A stretch of DNA of 9,434 nt from an uncultured Erysipelotrichaceae bacterium (GCA_902782505.1 CACZNO010000253.1:1-9434), one strand, 5' to 3'; counted from the stretch's first letter, positions 1 through 5,636 are shown. The notes: generated from the sequence alone by a model not told the origin. A program made the numbers and translations.

Positions 1-127
1 CCACATTGCTGAGGTAGACCAAAACGTTCTCCCGCTTTTTTGAAAAGTACAGCAAAGGAATCCCGTGATTCGAGATCCGCGGTTCCAGTCTTTCGATTCC
101 TTTTACGGAAGACGCGTGATAGTACAT
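1..127 (-). CDS. Partial conserved hypothetical protein (N-terminal 42 residues)
   Basis: The open frame begins at the ATG at 127-125 and leaves the window at base 1 with no stop, so only the first 42 residues are visible. The protein starts MYYHASSVKGIERLEPRISN and continues with the segments YFSKKRENVLVYLS. From memory, this start resembles a small uncharacterised protein family of Firmicutes with a conserved LEPRISNHG and RENVLVYLSN core. I know of no function for it. The start lies 17 nt after the stop of the carbonic anhydrase gene, and a GAGGA sequence overlaps that stop, so it is probably the last visible gene of the same transcript. The conserved-looking sequence and reading frame make it a real gene. 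The function is open. Confidence 0.7.
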   Translation of the reverse strand, partial: MYYHASSVKGIERLEPRISNHGIPLLYFSKKRENVLVYLSNV

Positions 128-144
128 GATCGGTTTTCCCGTCC

Positions 145-675
145 TCAGTCAGTCAGGAGGACTTTGCCGGTTACGATATCGTATACCGCGCCCACGACCG
201 TGACATCTTCTCTTCCGATTTCTTTTTTGATCGTGCAGACTCCGTCTTTAACGTTCAAAACACACGCTTTATACGCATCGGTTTCCCCGCCGATGGCTTG
301 TTTGATCCGTTTCGTAATCACACCGACAACCCCTTCGAATTCTCCGCAAAGCGCCGCGTGCACCGCGCCGCATCTGGTATGTCCCAGCACGACGACCGTA
401 TCCGCATGAAGATGGTCTACCGCGTATGCCAGACTCGCTAATTCGGAATCCCCGATCACATTCCCGGCGGTCCGGATCACAAAGAGTTCCCCGATTCCCG
501 CAGAAAAGATCGCTTCGGGCACCACTCTCGAATCCGAGCACGTGATGATCACCGCGTACGGTTTCTGTCCCGCCGCGTTTTCTTCCCGCCTTTTCGCGGA
601 AACATCGCCGATGAAGGTTCCCGAACATTCATATTCTCTGTTTGCGTCCAAAAGACGCTTCACGGTTTCATTCAT
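145..675 (-). CDS. Beta-class carbonic anhydrase
   Basis: This is a 176-residue protein expected to interconvert CO2 and bicarbonate in the cytoplasm, supplying bicarbonate to carboxylases and helping pH balance. The beta-class signature is complete: CSDSR at residues 46-50 gives the zinc ligand Cys46 and the Asp48-Arg50 dyad. GHTRCGAVH at residues 98-106 gives zinc ligands His99 and Cys102. Also typical are VIRTAGN at 66-72 and the SLAYAVDHL helix at 81-89. The length is slightly short for the family (often about 190-220 residues) but no core motif is missing. The ATG at 675 has an AGAGG ribosome binding site 8-9 nt upstream. The gene follows a nitroreductase remnant by 30 nt and precedes a hypothetical gene by 17 nt, so it is probably cotranscribed with both. 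No dedicated promoter is evident. Confidence 0.95.
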   Translation of the reverse strand: MNETVKRLLDANREYECSGTFIGDVSAKRREENAAGQKPYAVIITCSDSRVVPEAIFSAGIGELFVIRTAGNVIGDSELASLAYAVDHLHADTVVVLGHTRCGAVHAALCGEFEGVVGVITKRIKQAIGGETDAYKACVLNVKDGVCTIKKEIGREDVTVVGAVYDIVTGKVLLTD

Positions 676-705
676 TGATCATACCTCTTCTCTATTGGAA
701 ACGTA

Positions 706-804
706 TTAAACCAGGATCTCCACGAGATCCTGTCCCGGTACGGGAATGCCTTTGTACTTTCCGCGGTAACTGTGCCTTGTGTAAACGGCTTTGAGAACAT
801 CCAT
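706..804 (-). pseudogene. Truncated nitroreductase N-terminus (32-codon remnant)
   Basis: A 32-codon open frame starts at the ATG at 804 and ends with TAA at 706-708. It begins MDVLKAVYTRHSYRGKYK and continues PVPGQDLVEIL. This resembles the first 30 or so residues of FMN-dependent nitroreductases: an initial helix, an RHSYR-type motif in which basic residues contact the FMN phosphate, then a (D/E)L..IL helix. Intact members run to about 170-220 residues. Here the frame stops exactly where the helix should continue into the AP(S/T) segment, and the downstream 30 nt before the carbonic anhydrase start do not resume the homology. The ribosome binding site AAAGGGAG lies 8 nt upstream and looks intact, so the peptide may still be made. 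The simplest reading is an internal deletion that removed the rest of the gene. The family call rests on pattern recognition of a short segment. Confidence 0.6.
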
Positions 805-826
805 CTCTTTTTCTCCCTTTCGTGTA

Positions 827-1783
827 TCAGGGAATCACGATTCCCGCAAGCCGGCACTGTTCCCCGTTCCATTTTACCCAGTCTTTGTACAGTTCGGAAA
901 ACGGTTTGCCGTAAACCGTATCCATTTTGTCCGGATCAAGATCCCAGTGTCCGAAAACCGTATCTTTCCCGAAAGAATCCGTGAGATAGGCAAGCATGCC
1001 CGCGGCTTCATAGAACATCAGATCTTCCGGACGCGGATCGTTTTGAATCTCTTCCGTACGTGTGATCCATTCGTTCTTGACGGCGAAATATTCTGTTCCT
1101 ACCGCATAGCCTTTTGTGACCGCCGCGGCCAATCCGAGATAAACCAGCTTCGGCTCCAGACAGTTTTCCTTTTCATTCCAGGTCTGTTCCACCATTTCCG
1201 GATCACTCGCGGATAAATCAATCCCCATATTTACGGAACGGGCCATCCGGTTTTTACAGACGAAAAGAGAGACATACTCGGCAAGTCCTTCCGCCCAGAA
1301 AGCGTGCTGAACTTTCCTATCAGCGCAATGAAGAGTCAGATAGTGCACATACTCGTGCAAAAGCGAGGCGCGCGCCGTATCCCAGCCTTCGAACAGTTTG
1401 ATGAAATTCCCGTTCCCGTTATAGTAGGCTCCGACCTTTTTCTCCGTTTTGATTCCGGTTTTTCCACAGAAATCCGTAAAGATGTCAATCGGTTCGACCT
1501 TATCCGGAAGAAAGCCCTTCAAAGCTTCGCGCGCATCGGCAAAATCCGCTTCCGCTTCATTCAGAACCGCATACAGGCCTTCTTCGTATTTCTCTTCGCC
1601 CAACAGTCCGGCATCGTCTTTCGAAAGATACCATACCGCGTACGGCGTTTTGATCAAATAAGGATACTCCTCCTTATGAAAGCCTGTGTTTTCTTCTTTC
1701 TTGTATCCTTTTTGTCCCGTACAGCCGCTTAACGGCAGGACAACCAATAAGAACGCCAGAAAAACCGCAGCCATCCGTTTCAT
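827..1783 (-). CDS. Lipoprotein with gluzincin-type HExxH metallopeptidase domain
   Basis: Taken from the ATG at 1783, this is a 318-residue predicted lipoprotein. Residues 1-20 form a signal peptide (KR, then a hydrophobic run) ending in the lipobox LSGC, so Cys21 would be lipidated and the protein anchored outside the membrane. HEYVH at 143-147 and WAEGLAEY at 163-170 match the gluzincin pattern HExxH...E, predicting zinc ligands His143, His147 and Glu165 with Glu144 as the catalytic base. The peptidase assignment is by motif, and the substrate is unknown. I chose this start because the signal peptide begins there and AGGTGA lies 6 nt upstream. The same frame is open upstream through a small membrane protein, giving one uninterrupted frame to 2128 and even to 2218 (433-463 residues). 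A signal peptide with lipobox 115 residues into a protein argues against that fused form being the natural product. Confidence 0.8.
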   Translation of the reverse strand: MKRMAAVFLAFLLVVLPLSGCTGQKGYKKEENTGFHKEEYPYLIKTPYAVWYLSKDDAGLLGEEKYEEGLYAVLNEAEADFADAREALKGFLPDKVEPIDIFTDFCGKTGIKTEKKVGAYYNGNGNFIKLFEGWDTARASLLHEYVHYLTLHCADRKVQHAFWAEGLAEYVSLFVCKNRMARSVNMGIDLSASDPEMVEQTWNEKENCLEPKLVYLGLAAAVTKGYAVGTEYFAVKNEWITRTEEIQNDPRPEDLMFYEAAGMLAYLTDSFGKDTVFGHWDLDPDKMDTVYGKPFSELYKDWVKWNGEQCRLAGIVIP

Positions 1784-1797
1784 ATCATTCACCTGCC

Positions 1798-2128
1798 TCA
1801 AAAGACTCCCTTGTTGATTTTTTTTCATTGCCAGCAGAATAATCGCAAACCCGATGATAAACCCGGTGATTAACACAACGGTCTGTATGGTTTGAAAGAC
1901 CGCATTGCCTGTCTTCGCGCCAGCGTACTGCAGACACGCCGACAGAATGGTCGTGATTCCGACGATGATCGTTCCCAAGCCCACTTTTTTGCCGAAAGGA
2001 ATCCGGTCTTCTTCCGACACCCTTTTACGGTGATACCGGTGAAGAAGCGAAATATTCTCTTTCATATTCAAAATGCCCAGTACAATGACGAGAACTCCGA
2101 CCGCCATTGGTAAAAGATACTCCATCAT
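1798..2128 (-). CDS. Small three-helix membrane protein, frame altered at an A8 tract
   Basis: The start is the tandem ATG at 2128/2125, preceded by GGGGG and lying about 26 nt after the predicted transcription start. The product has three hydrophobic helices (about residues 4-20, 50-66 and 80-101 from the first Met) around a polar loop containing NISLLHRYHRKRVSEEDRIP and then FGKKVGLGTIIVG. This resembles small uncharacterised Firmicutes membrane proteins of the DUF3784 type. No function is known. In the sequence as given there is no stop before the lipoprotein start. The frame crosses eight A residues (plus-strand T run 1818-1825) and enters the lipoprotein. Removing one A would give the ending MKKINKGVF and a TGA at 1798-1800, which matches how I remember family members ending (NKGIF). 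The coordinates given are for that one-base-corrected reading, about 109 residues. Confidence 0.6.
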
Positions 2129-2160
2129 ATCCGAACCCCCGTTCGTTTTCCTGTAAATAT

Positions 2161-2169
2161 TATTATACC
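2161..2169 (-). promoter_or_regulatory. Extended -10 promoter for the small membrane protein/lipoprotein/carbonic anhydrase unit
   Basis: The minus strand reads ATGGTATAAT, an extended -10 (TGnTATAAT) with a perfect TATAAT at 2166-2161. No good -35 hexamer is found 16-18 nt upstream, as is common for extended -10 promoters. Transcription should begin near 2154, downstream of the alternative start at 2218. That supports translation beginning at 2128/2125. It sits between the tRNA terminator and the first gene of the unit. Confidence 0.7.
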
Positions 2170-2223
2170 ATAACGCAAGGAAAGATTCCGTCCCCGCTTG
2201 CGAAGCCGTTACCATCAAGACAT

Positions 2224-2254
2224 AAAAAAACCGGAAACGGTCAGACGTTTTCGG
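2224..2254 (-). terminator. Intrinsic terminator after tRNA-Thr
   Basis: On the minus strand CCGAAAACG and CGTTTCCGG form a 9-bp stem with one A-C mismatch around a 6-nt loop, followed directly by seven T residues. It begins 13 nt after the tRNA 3' CCA. It probably ends both the tRNA transcript and any read-through from the met operon, whose last gene has no visible terminator of its own. Confidence 0.85.
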
Positions 2255-2267
2255 CTGTTTTCACAAA

Positions 2268-2343
2268 TGGTGCCGGCAAGAGGACTCGAACCTCCGACCG
2301 CCGCATTACGAATGCGATGCTCTACCAACTGAGCTATGCCGGC
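2268..2343 (-). tRNA. tRNA-Thr (anticodon CGT)
   Basis: This is a complete 76-nt cloverleaf with encoded CCA. The acceptor stem GCCGGCA pairs with TGCCGGC, and the discriminator base is A. The D arm is GCTC-AGTTGGTA-GAGC. The anticodon stem TCGCA/TGCGG closes the loop TTCGTAA, giving anticodon CGT, which reads the threonine codon ACG. The T arm is GGAGG-TTCGAGT-CCTCT. It stands alone rather than in a tRNA cluster, between the met operon and the next transcription unit, with its own promoter and terminator. Confidence 0.97.
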
Positions 2344-2352
2344 GCATGAATC

Positions 2353-2380
2353 ATTTTACCATAGTTTGATAAAATGTCCA
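2353..2380 (-). promoter_or_regulatory. Promoter of tRNA-Thr
   Basis: The minus strand has TGGACA (-35, one mismatch to TTGACA), a 16-nt spacer and TAAAAT (-10, one mismatch), with an upstream TGG giving an extended -10. The -10 ends 9 nt before the mature tRNA 5' end, so the primary transcript would have only a few leader bases. The -35 lies 10 nt beyond the stop codon of the upstream PPC-domain gene. Confidence 0.75.
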
Positions 2381-2390
2381 TACGATTTTT

Positions 2391-2798
2391 TCAATCCTCT
2401 TTGGTTCTTTTCGCAATCACCAGTTCGTTATATCCGGTTTGCGGATCCATTTCCCTCCTCAGGCGGATATCGTCAAAGGCCAGATATACGATTTCCATGG
2501 TGCTGTTGACGATGTTTCCGTATTTCAGATGACCGCCGAAGGTCCTTCCGGTCACATCCGACACGGCGATATGAAGATGCGCCCCGTTTTCGGACACGGT
2601 TCCCGTTAACGACACAACTTCATAGTCATGGATGTCGTGCAAGGTCTCTTCGGCTCCCGCAAGACGCAAAGAGATTTCCTTGAGACAGCCCACCGCACTG
2701 ATCACGGCGCCGGAACGCGCGTTTTCCTTCCGTGCGGTTTCCTCGATCTCTTTCCTTAGATCCATTCCTTCCGTTAACCGGAATACGATTGTTCTCAT
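2391..2798 (-). CDS. PPC/DUF296-domain protein
   Basis: This 135-residue protein consists of one PPC (plant and prokaryote conserved, DUF296) domain, a fold found in plant AT-hook proteins and as stand-alone small proteins in bacteria. Diagnostic sequence is GAHLHIAVSD at residues 72-81 and TFGGHLKYGNIV at 86-97. His74, His76 and His90 fit the conserved histidines thought to bind a metal. IISAVG-like sequence (VISAVGCLKE, 32-41) and TGTVSENG (65-72) also fit. The biochemical role of bacterial members is not well established, so I assign none. The ATG lies 5 nt after the metQ stop and has no clear ribosome binding site, which suggests translational coupling to metQ and membership of the met operon. 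No terminator is visible between its stop and the tRNA gene. Confidence 0.85.
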   Translation of the reverse strand: MRTIVFRLTEGMDLRKEIEETARKENARSGAVISAVGCLKEISLRLAGAEETLHDIHDYEVVSLTGTVSENGAHLHIAVSDVTGRTFGGHLKYGNIVNSTMEIVYLAFDDIRLRREMDPQTGYNELVIAKRTKED

Positions 2799-2803
2799 GA
2801 TTT

Positions 2804-3613
2804 CTAGAACGACGGAACGACTTCTCCGCTGTAGGTCTTTTCGATGAATTCCTTGACTTCCTTGGACGTTAACGCCTTGTAGAGAGCCTGAATCTTCGCG
2901 GAGTTCTGGTTTCCGTCCTTGACCGATAATACGTTGGTGTAGGTCTTCGCCGCAACGGAATCCGCCGATTCCGCCTTCAGCGCGTCATTCAGCGTCAATC
3001 CGACCTGTAACGCATAGTTGCCGTTGAGGACCGCGAAATCCGCGTCGTTTAAGGATCTCGCCGCCTGCGCCGCTTCCACTTCCTTGACATTCAGATTGTG
3101 CGGATTCTCAACGATATCCAGCACCGTCGCAGTCAGGCCGACGCCGTCTTTCAGCTTGATCAGACCGTTGTCCTGTAAAAGAAGAAGAGCTCTGGCTTCG
3201 TTGGTGGTGTCATTCGGCACCAGCACCAGCGCGCCGTCCGGAATATTGTCGAGGGATTTGGACTTGCCGCCGAACAATCCCATCGGTTCGTAATGCACGC
3301 CGCCGACCGACACGATATGGGTGCCGTTGTTGGCGTTGAAATCCTCCATGTACGGAACGTGCTGGAAGAAGTTTGCGTCCAGTTCGCCGCTTTCCACGGC
3401 GGTATTCGGCAATACATAATCGTTGAATTCCACGATTTCCAGCGTGTATCCCTCTTTCGCCAGAAGATCTTTTACGACGTTCAGAATCTCCGCGTGCGGA
3501 CGCGGGGTCGCGCCGATTTTGATGGTTTTATCGTCGGTGTTCCCGCGGGACTTGCAGGCACCGAGTGTGAGTACTAAGAATGCTGCGATACAGATGGTAA
3601 TGATTTTCTTCAT
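2804..3613 (-). CDS. metQ: Methionine ABC transporter substrate-binding lipoprotein MetQ
   Basis: This 269-residue NlpA/MetQ-family lipoprotein should capture D- or L-methionine (or methionine-containing ligands) outside the membrane and deliver it to MetI. Residues 1-19 are a signal peptide and LGAC places the lipidated cysteine at residue 20. The mature protein begins with the family hallmark KIGATPRPHAEIL (33-43 region). Further typical segments are DANFFQHVPYM (about 79-89), VLVPNDTTNEARALLLLQ (about 130-147), LNGNYALQVGL and a C-terminal KTYSGEVVPSF. The ATG at 3613 has a strong AAAGGAG ribosome binding site 7 nt upstream and follows metI by 13 nt. The methionine assignment is supported by the NIL domain in the upstream MetN and by the Met-rich leader peptide. 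Confidence 0.94.
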   Translation of the reverse strand: MKKIITICIAAFLVLTLGACKSRGNTDDKTIKIGATPRPHAEILNVVKDLLAKEGYTLEIVEFNDYVLPNTAVESGELDANFFQHVPYMEDFNANNGTHIVSVGGVHYEPMGLFGGKSKSLDNIPDGALVLVPNDTTNEARALLLLQDNGLIKLKDGVGLTATVLDIVENPHNLNVKEVEAAQAARSLNDADFAVLNGNYALQVGLTLNDALKAESADSVAAKTYTNVLSVKDGNQNSAKIQALYKALTSKEVKEFIEKTYSGEVVPSF

Positions 3614-3626
3614 GATGCTTCTCCTT

Positions 3627-4292
3627 TTATTTGTTTCGCTTGTTGGATCTTACGGCGATCCTCATGCCGACTTCCTGTAATACCTGTACGATCACAATCA
3701 GGAACACGATCGTAATCGTCATGACTTTGAAATTGAACTTGTAATATCCGTAGTTGGTGGCGATGCCTCCCAGCCCGCCTCCTCCGACAAACCCGGCCAT
3801 GGCCGTATATCCCAGTATCGTGGTTACGGCAATCGCCGCGCCGACCAGTAAAGAAGGTTTCGCTTCGGGCAACAATACTTTCGTGATGATCTGCCAGGGG
3901 GTGGAACCCATGGATTCCGCGGCTTCGATGACTCCCGGATCCACTTCCTTTAACGAAGATTCCACCATCCGGGCAATAAACGGCGTGCTGGCGATCACTA
4001 ACGGCGGAATCACCGCGGTCGTGCCGATCGTCGTTCCGACCAGGAACCGGGTAAACGGCATGACGTAGACCAGCAGCAGAAGAAACGGCACCGAACGGAT
4101 AATGTTGACGATAAACCCCAGTACATCGTGGATTCCTTTCTTCGGCAGGATCCCTTTTTCGTCCGTAACGCAGAGGATCACTCCCAGCGGAACCCCGAGC
4201 ACATACGAGATCAGCGTCCCCGCCAGCGTCATATACAGTGTTTCGAGGATGCCTTTTCCGATGGCTCCCCACATTGCCTGGCTAACCGGCAT
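3627..4292 (-). CDS. metI: Methionine ABC transporter permease MetI
   Basis: This 221-residue membrane permease would form the transport channel of the MetNIQ importer as a homodimer. It has about five hydrophobic segments (roughly residues 18-41, 57-80, 88-108, 146-170 and 190-208). The EAA coupling loop EAAESMGSTPWQIITKVLLP at 123-142 docks on MetN. NIIRSVPFLLLL (63-74) and GFVGGGGLGGIA (167-178) are typical of MetI. The ATG at 4292 overlaps the end of metN by 11 nt and has a strong GAGGAGGTG ribosome binding site 7 nt upstream, within metN. The length is normal for the family and no residues appear to be missing. Confidence 0.95.
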   Translation of the reverse strand: MPVSQAMWGAIGKGILETLYMTLAGTLISYVLGVPLGVILCVTDEKGILPKKGIHDVLGFIVNIIRSVPFLLLLVYVMPFTRFLVGTTIGTTAVIPPLVIASTPFIARMVESSLKEVDPGVIEAAESMGSTPWQIITKVLLPEAKPSLLVGAAIAVTTILGYTAMAGFVGGGGLGGIATNYGYYKFNFKVMTITIVFLIVIVQVLQEVGMRIAVRSNKRNK

Positions 4293-5283
4293 AATTCTGC
4301 ACCTCCTCGTACGTCACTTCCGCACCGTCCAGATAATCCTTGATCCGCGCCAACGCGACATCGTCATCCGGAATCTGTAAGATCATCTGCCCGAACATCA
4401 AATCCCCGACCACTTTCGTATCGGCGGCGAGAATGTTGACCGGCGTATGACAATGGATGACCAGATTCGATACGATCGGTTCAAACGCGTCCTGTCCGTC
4501 AAACACCAGGCGTAAGAAGCGGTTGCCTTCCAGATGCGCGACAGCTTCGGATTTCGGCAGGATCATCTTCCGCGCCACTTCCGATTTCGGCAGCACGAAG
4601 ACTTCCTTGACGTCGCCGATTTCCGCGATTTCCCCGTCTGCCATGACTGCCACCCGGTCGCAGATCTGCGTGACCACGTTCATCGCGTGGGTAATGATGA
4701 CGATCGTAACGCCTAATTCTTCGTTGATTTCCTTGAGAAGCTGCAGGATCTGTTCGGTCGTGGTCGGATCCAGAGCGCTTGTCGCCTCATCGCAAAGAAG
4801 AGCTTCCGGATCCAGCGCCAGTGCCCTGGCAATCGCGACGCGCTGTTTCTGCCCGCCGGACAACTGGGACGGGTACGAGTTTTCCTTATCTTCCAATCCT
4901 ACCCGGGCCAACAGTTTCCGCGCTTTTTCCGCGGCGTCTTTTTTCGAGTATCCGGAGATTTCCAGCGGATACAGTACATTTCCCAAGGCTGTACGCTGTT
5001 CAAGGAGGTTGAAGTCCTGGAAAATCATCGACATCTTCTTGCGCGCTTCCCTGAGTTTCGCGGGTTCCATCGCGGAAAGGTCTTCTCCCTGGAAGTACAC
5101 TTTTCCTTCCGTGGGACGTTCCAGGAAATTCAGGCACCGCACCAGCGTGGATTTCCCTGCGCCGGACAATCCGATGATCCCGAAGATTTCGCCGTCCTTG
5201 ATTTCCAGCGTTACATGACGGACGGCTTCCGTCGTATTGTCGGCGTTGATAAATGTTTTACTCACGTTTTCCAATCGAAACAT
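4282..5283 (-). CDS. metN: Methionine ABC transporter ATP-binding protein MetN
   Basis: This 333-residue ATPase powers methionine import with MetI and MetQ. It contains Walker A GLSGAGKST (38-46), the Q-loop IFQDFNLLEQRT (Gln89), the signature LSGGQKQRVAIARAL (141-155), Walker B ALLCDE (161-166, Asp165/Glu166) followed by the D-loop SALD, and the H-loop His199. Residues about 255-333 form the C-terminal NIL domain, which in MetN proteins binds intracellular methionine and inhibits transport. I place the start at the ATG at 5283, 9 nt after AGGAGG and matching the family start MFRLENVSKTF. An in-frame ATG at 5322 would add 13 residues, but it lies inside the leader terminator hairpin. Expression is likely controlled by the upstream attenuator. 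Confidence 0.96.
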   Translation of the reverse strand: MFRLENVSKTFINADNTTEAVRHVTLEIKDGEIFGIIGLSGAGKSTLVRCLNFLERPTEGKVYFQGEDLSAMEPAKLREARKKMSMIFQDFNLLEQRTALGNVLYPLEISGYSKKDAAEKARKLLARVGLEDKENSYPSQLSGGQKQRVAIARALALDPEALLCDEATSALDPTTTEQILQLLKEINEELGVTIVIITHAMNVVTQICDRVAVMADGEIAEIGDVKEVFVLPKSEVARKMILPKSEAVAHLEGNRFLRLVFDGQDAFEPIVSNLVIHCHTPVNILAADTKVVGDLMFGQMILQIPDDDVALARIKDYLDGAEVTYEEVQNYAG

Positions 5284-5308
5284 GGATTCTTTCCTCCTGA
5301 TCAGCAAT

Positions 5309-5340
5309 AAAAAACCGGGCATCTTCTTTTTCTCTCCCGG
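5309..5340 (-). terminator. Attenuator terminator before metN
   Basis: On the minus strand CCGGG (5340-5336) pairs with CCCGG (5319-5315) around a 16-nt loop and is followed by six T residues. It lies between the leader peptide and the metN ribosome binding site. Its 5' arm is contained in the 3' arm of the competing 10-bp inverted repeat (5334-5343/5398-5407), so the two stems exclude each other. The stem is short but entirely G-C. Confidence 0.72.
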
Positions 5341-5407
5341 ACAATTGCGCTAACAGTGATTCGTACGATGCTGGTACAAAAAACCCGCTTATAACAGTGT
5401 CCGGGAG
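5334..5407 (-). promoter_or_regulatory. Predicted antiterminator stem of the met leader
   Basis: A perfect 10-bp inverted repeat, CTCCCGGACA and TGTCCGGGAG on the minus strand, has arms at 5398-5407 and 5334-5343. A 7-bp hairpin (TTTGTAC/GTACGAA, 5360-5380, one T-G wobble) is nested between the arms. The first arm overlaps codons 14-18 of the leader peptide and the second arm sequesters the 5' half of the terminator. When the first arm is free, the terminator cannot form. When a ribosome covers it, the terminator can. An 8-nt direct repeat (TAACAGTG at 5351-5358 and 5392-5399, plus strand) lies in the same interval. Confidence 0.68.
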
Positions 5408-5451
5408 CCGAGCATTCGCATCATCATTTTGAAGTTCACCGCGTTTCTCAT
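5389..5451 (-). CDS. Methionine-rich leader peptide of the met operon
   Basis: A 20-codon open frame in the metN leader encodes MRNAVNFKMMMRMLGSRTLL, then TAA. Besides the start it has Met codons at positions 9, 10, 11 and 13, which is extreme for a random short frame and fits the methionine transporter downstream. The ATG lies about 20 nt after the predicted transcription start, with AAGGG and GGTGG sequences 5 and 10 or more nt upstream as the ribosome binding site. The stop falls 9 nt beyond the first antiterminator arm, so a ribosome at the stop would cover that arm. A ribosome stalled at Met9-Met11 would leave it free. The geometry matches trp/his-type leader peptides. The peptide probably has no function other than sensing Met-tRNA charging. 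This is inference from layout; I know of no published counterpart. Confidence 0.72.
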   Translation of the reverse strand: MRNAVNFKMMMRMLGSRTLL

Positions 5452-5478
5452 CTGTTCCCTTCCACCTTTCATATTTAC

Positions 5479-5507
5479 AGTTTATTCTCTTTGGAAAACC
5501 GTGTCAA
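5479..5507 (-). promoter_or_regulatory. Promoter of the met operon
   Basis: The minus strand carries a perfect -35 TTGACA (5507-5502), a 17-nt spacer and TAAACT (5484-5479) as the -10. Transcription should start near 5472, giving a leader of about 190 nt to metN that begins almost directly with the leader-peptide ribosome binding site. There is no room upstream for a T-box stem I or a complete S-box. Confidence 0.75.
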
Positions 5508-5550
5508 TTTGTTTCAGGAATTTTCAAAGACGCCTTTTCAGATACAACGG

Positions 5551-5583
5551 AAAAAGAACCCCCGGTTGCTTCAGGTTCTTTTT
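5551..5583 (-). terminator. Symmetric intrinsic terminator after the M6-type lipoprotein gene
   Basis: A perfect 10-bp stem (AAAAAGAACC and GGTTCTTTTT) around a 13-nt loop has A-rich and T-rich outer edges, so it could terminate in either direction. It lies about 110 nt past the stop of the lipoprotein gene and about 45 nt before the met promoter, insulating the two units. No plus-strand gene converges on it. Confidence 0.85.
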
Positions 5584-5627
5584 CTATTATTGGAGGAAAT
5601 TTTGATGACCTTTCGGTTTACAACTAT

Positions 5628-5636
5628 TTTATACCA
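5628..5636 (-). promoter_or_regulatory. Possible orphan extended -10 promoter between lipoprotein gene and met operon
   Basis: The minus strand reads TGGTATAAA at 5636-5628. A TTGACA at 5642-5637 lies too close to serve this -10, but sits 16 nt from a weak TAAACC (5620-5615). Either start would produce a transcript of only about 60-70 nt ending at the terminator at 5551-5583. No coding frame of note lies in that span. It may be a small RNA promoter or chance in an AT-rich gap. Confidence 0.25.

Noticed and set aside
2129..2218. Thirty extra N-terminal codons on the small membrane protein frame (start at 2218)
   Set aside because: They cross the predicted extended -10 promoter and transcription start, look non-coding, and have no ribosome binding site.
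4457..5218. Long plus-strand open frame of 253 codons opposite metN
   Set aside because: It is antisense to a strongly conserved ABC ATPase, its translation is low-complexity Ser/Arg-rich, and it lacks a ribosome binding site. It is a shadow frame.
5284..5322. Alternative metN start at 5322 adding 13 residues
   Set aside because: This ATG lies inside the attenuator terminator hairpin and has no ribosome binding site. The ATG at 5283 has AGGAGG and matches the family N-terminus.
5379..5404. CCCG/CGGG with T6 inside the met leader as a second, earlier terminator
   Set aside because: The stem is only 4 bp around a 14-nt loop, too weak to call. The T6 also contributes to the nested hairpin at 5360-5380.
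5420..5475. Partial resemblance of the met leader (GGTGGAAGGGAA ... GAAACGCGG) to S-box or T-box consensus stretches
   Set aside because: The match is partial. The predicted transcript starts within it, the kink-turn and downstream conserved blocks of an S-box are absent, and there is no stem I or specifier loop for a T-box. The Met-rich peptide and competing stems explain the leader better.
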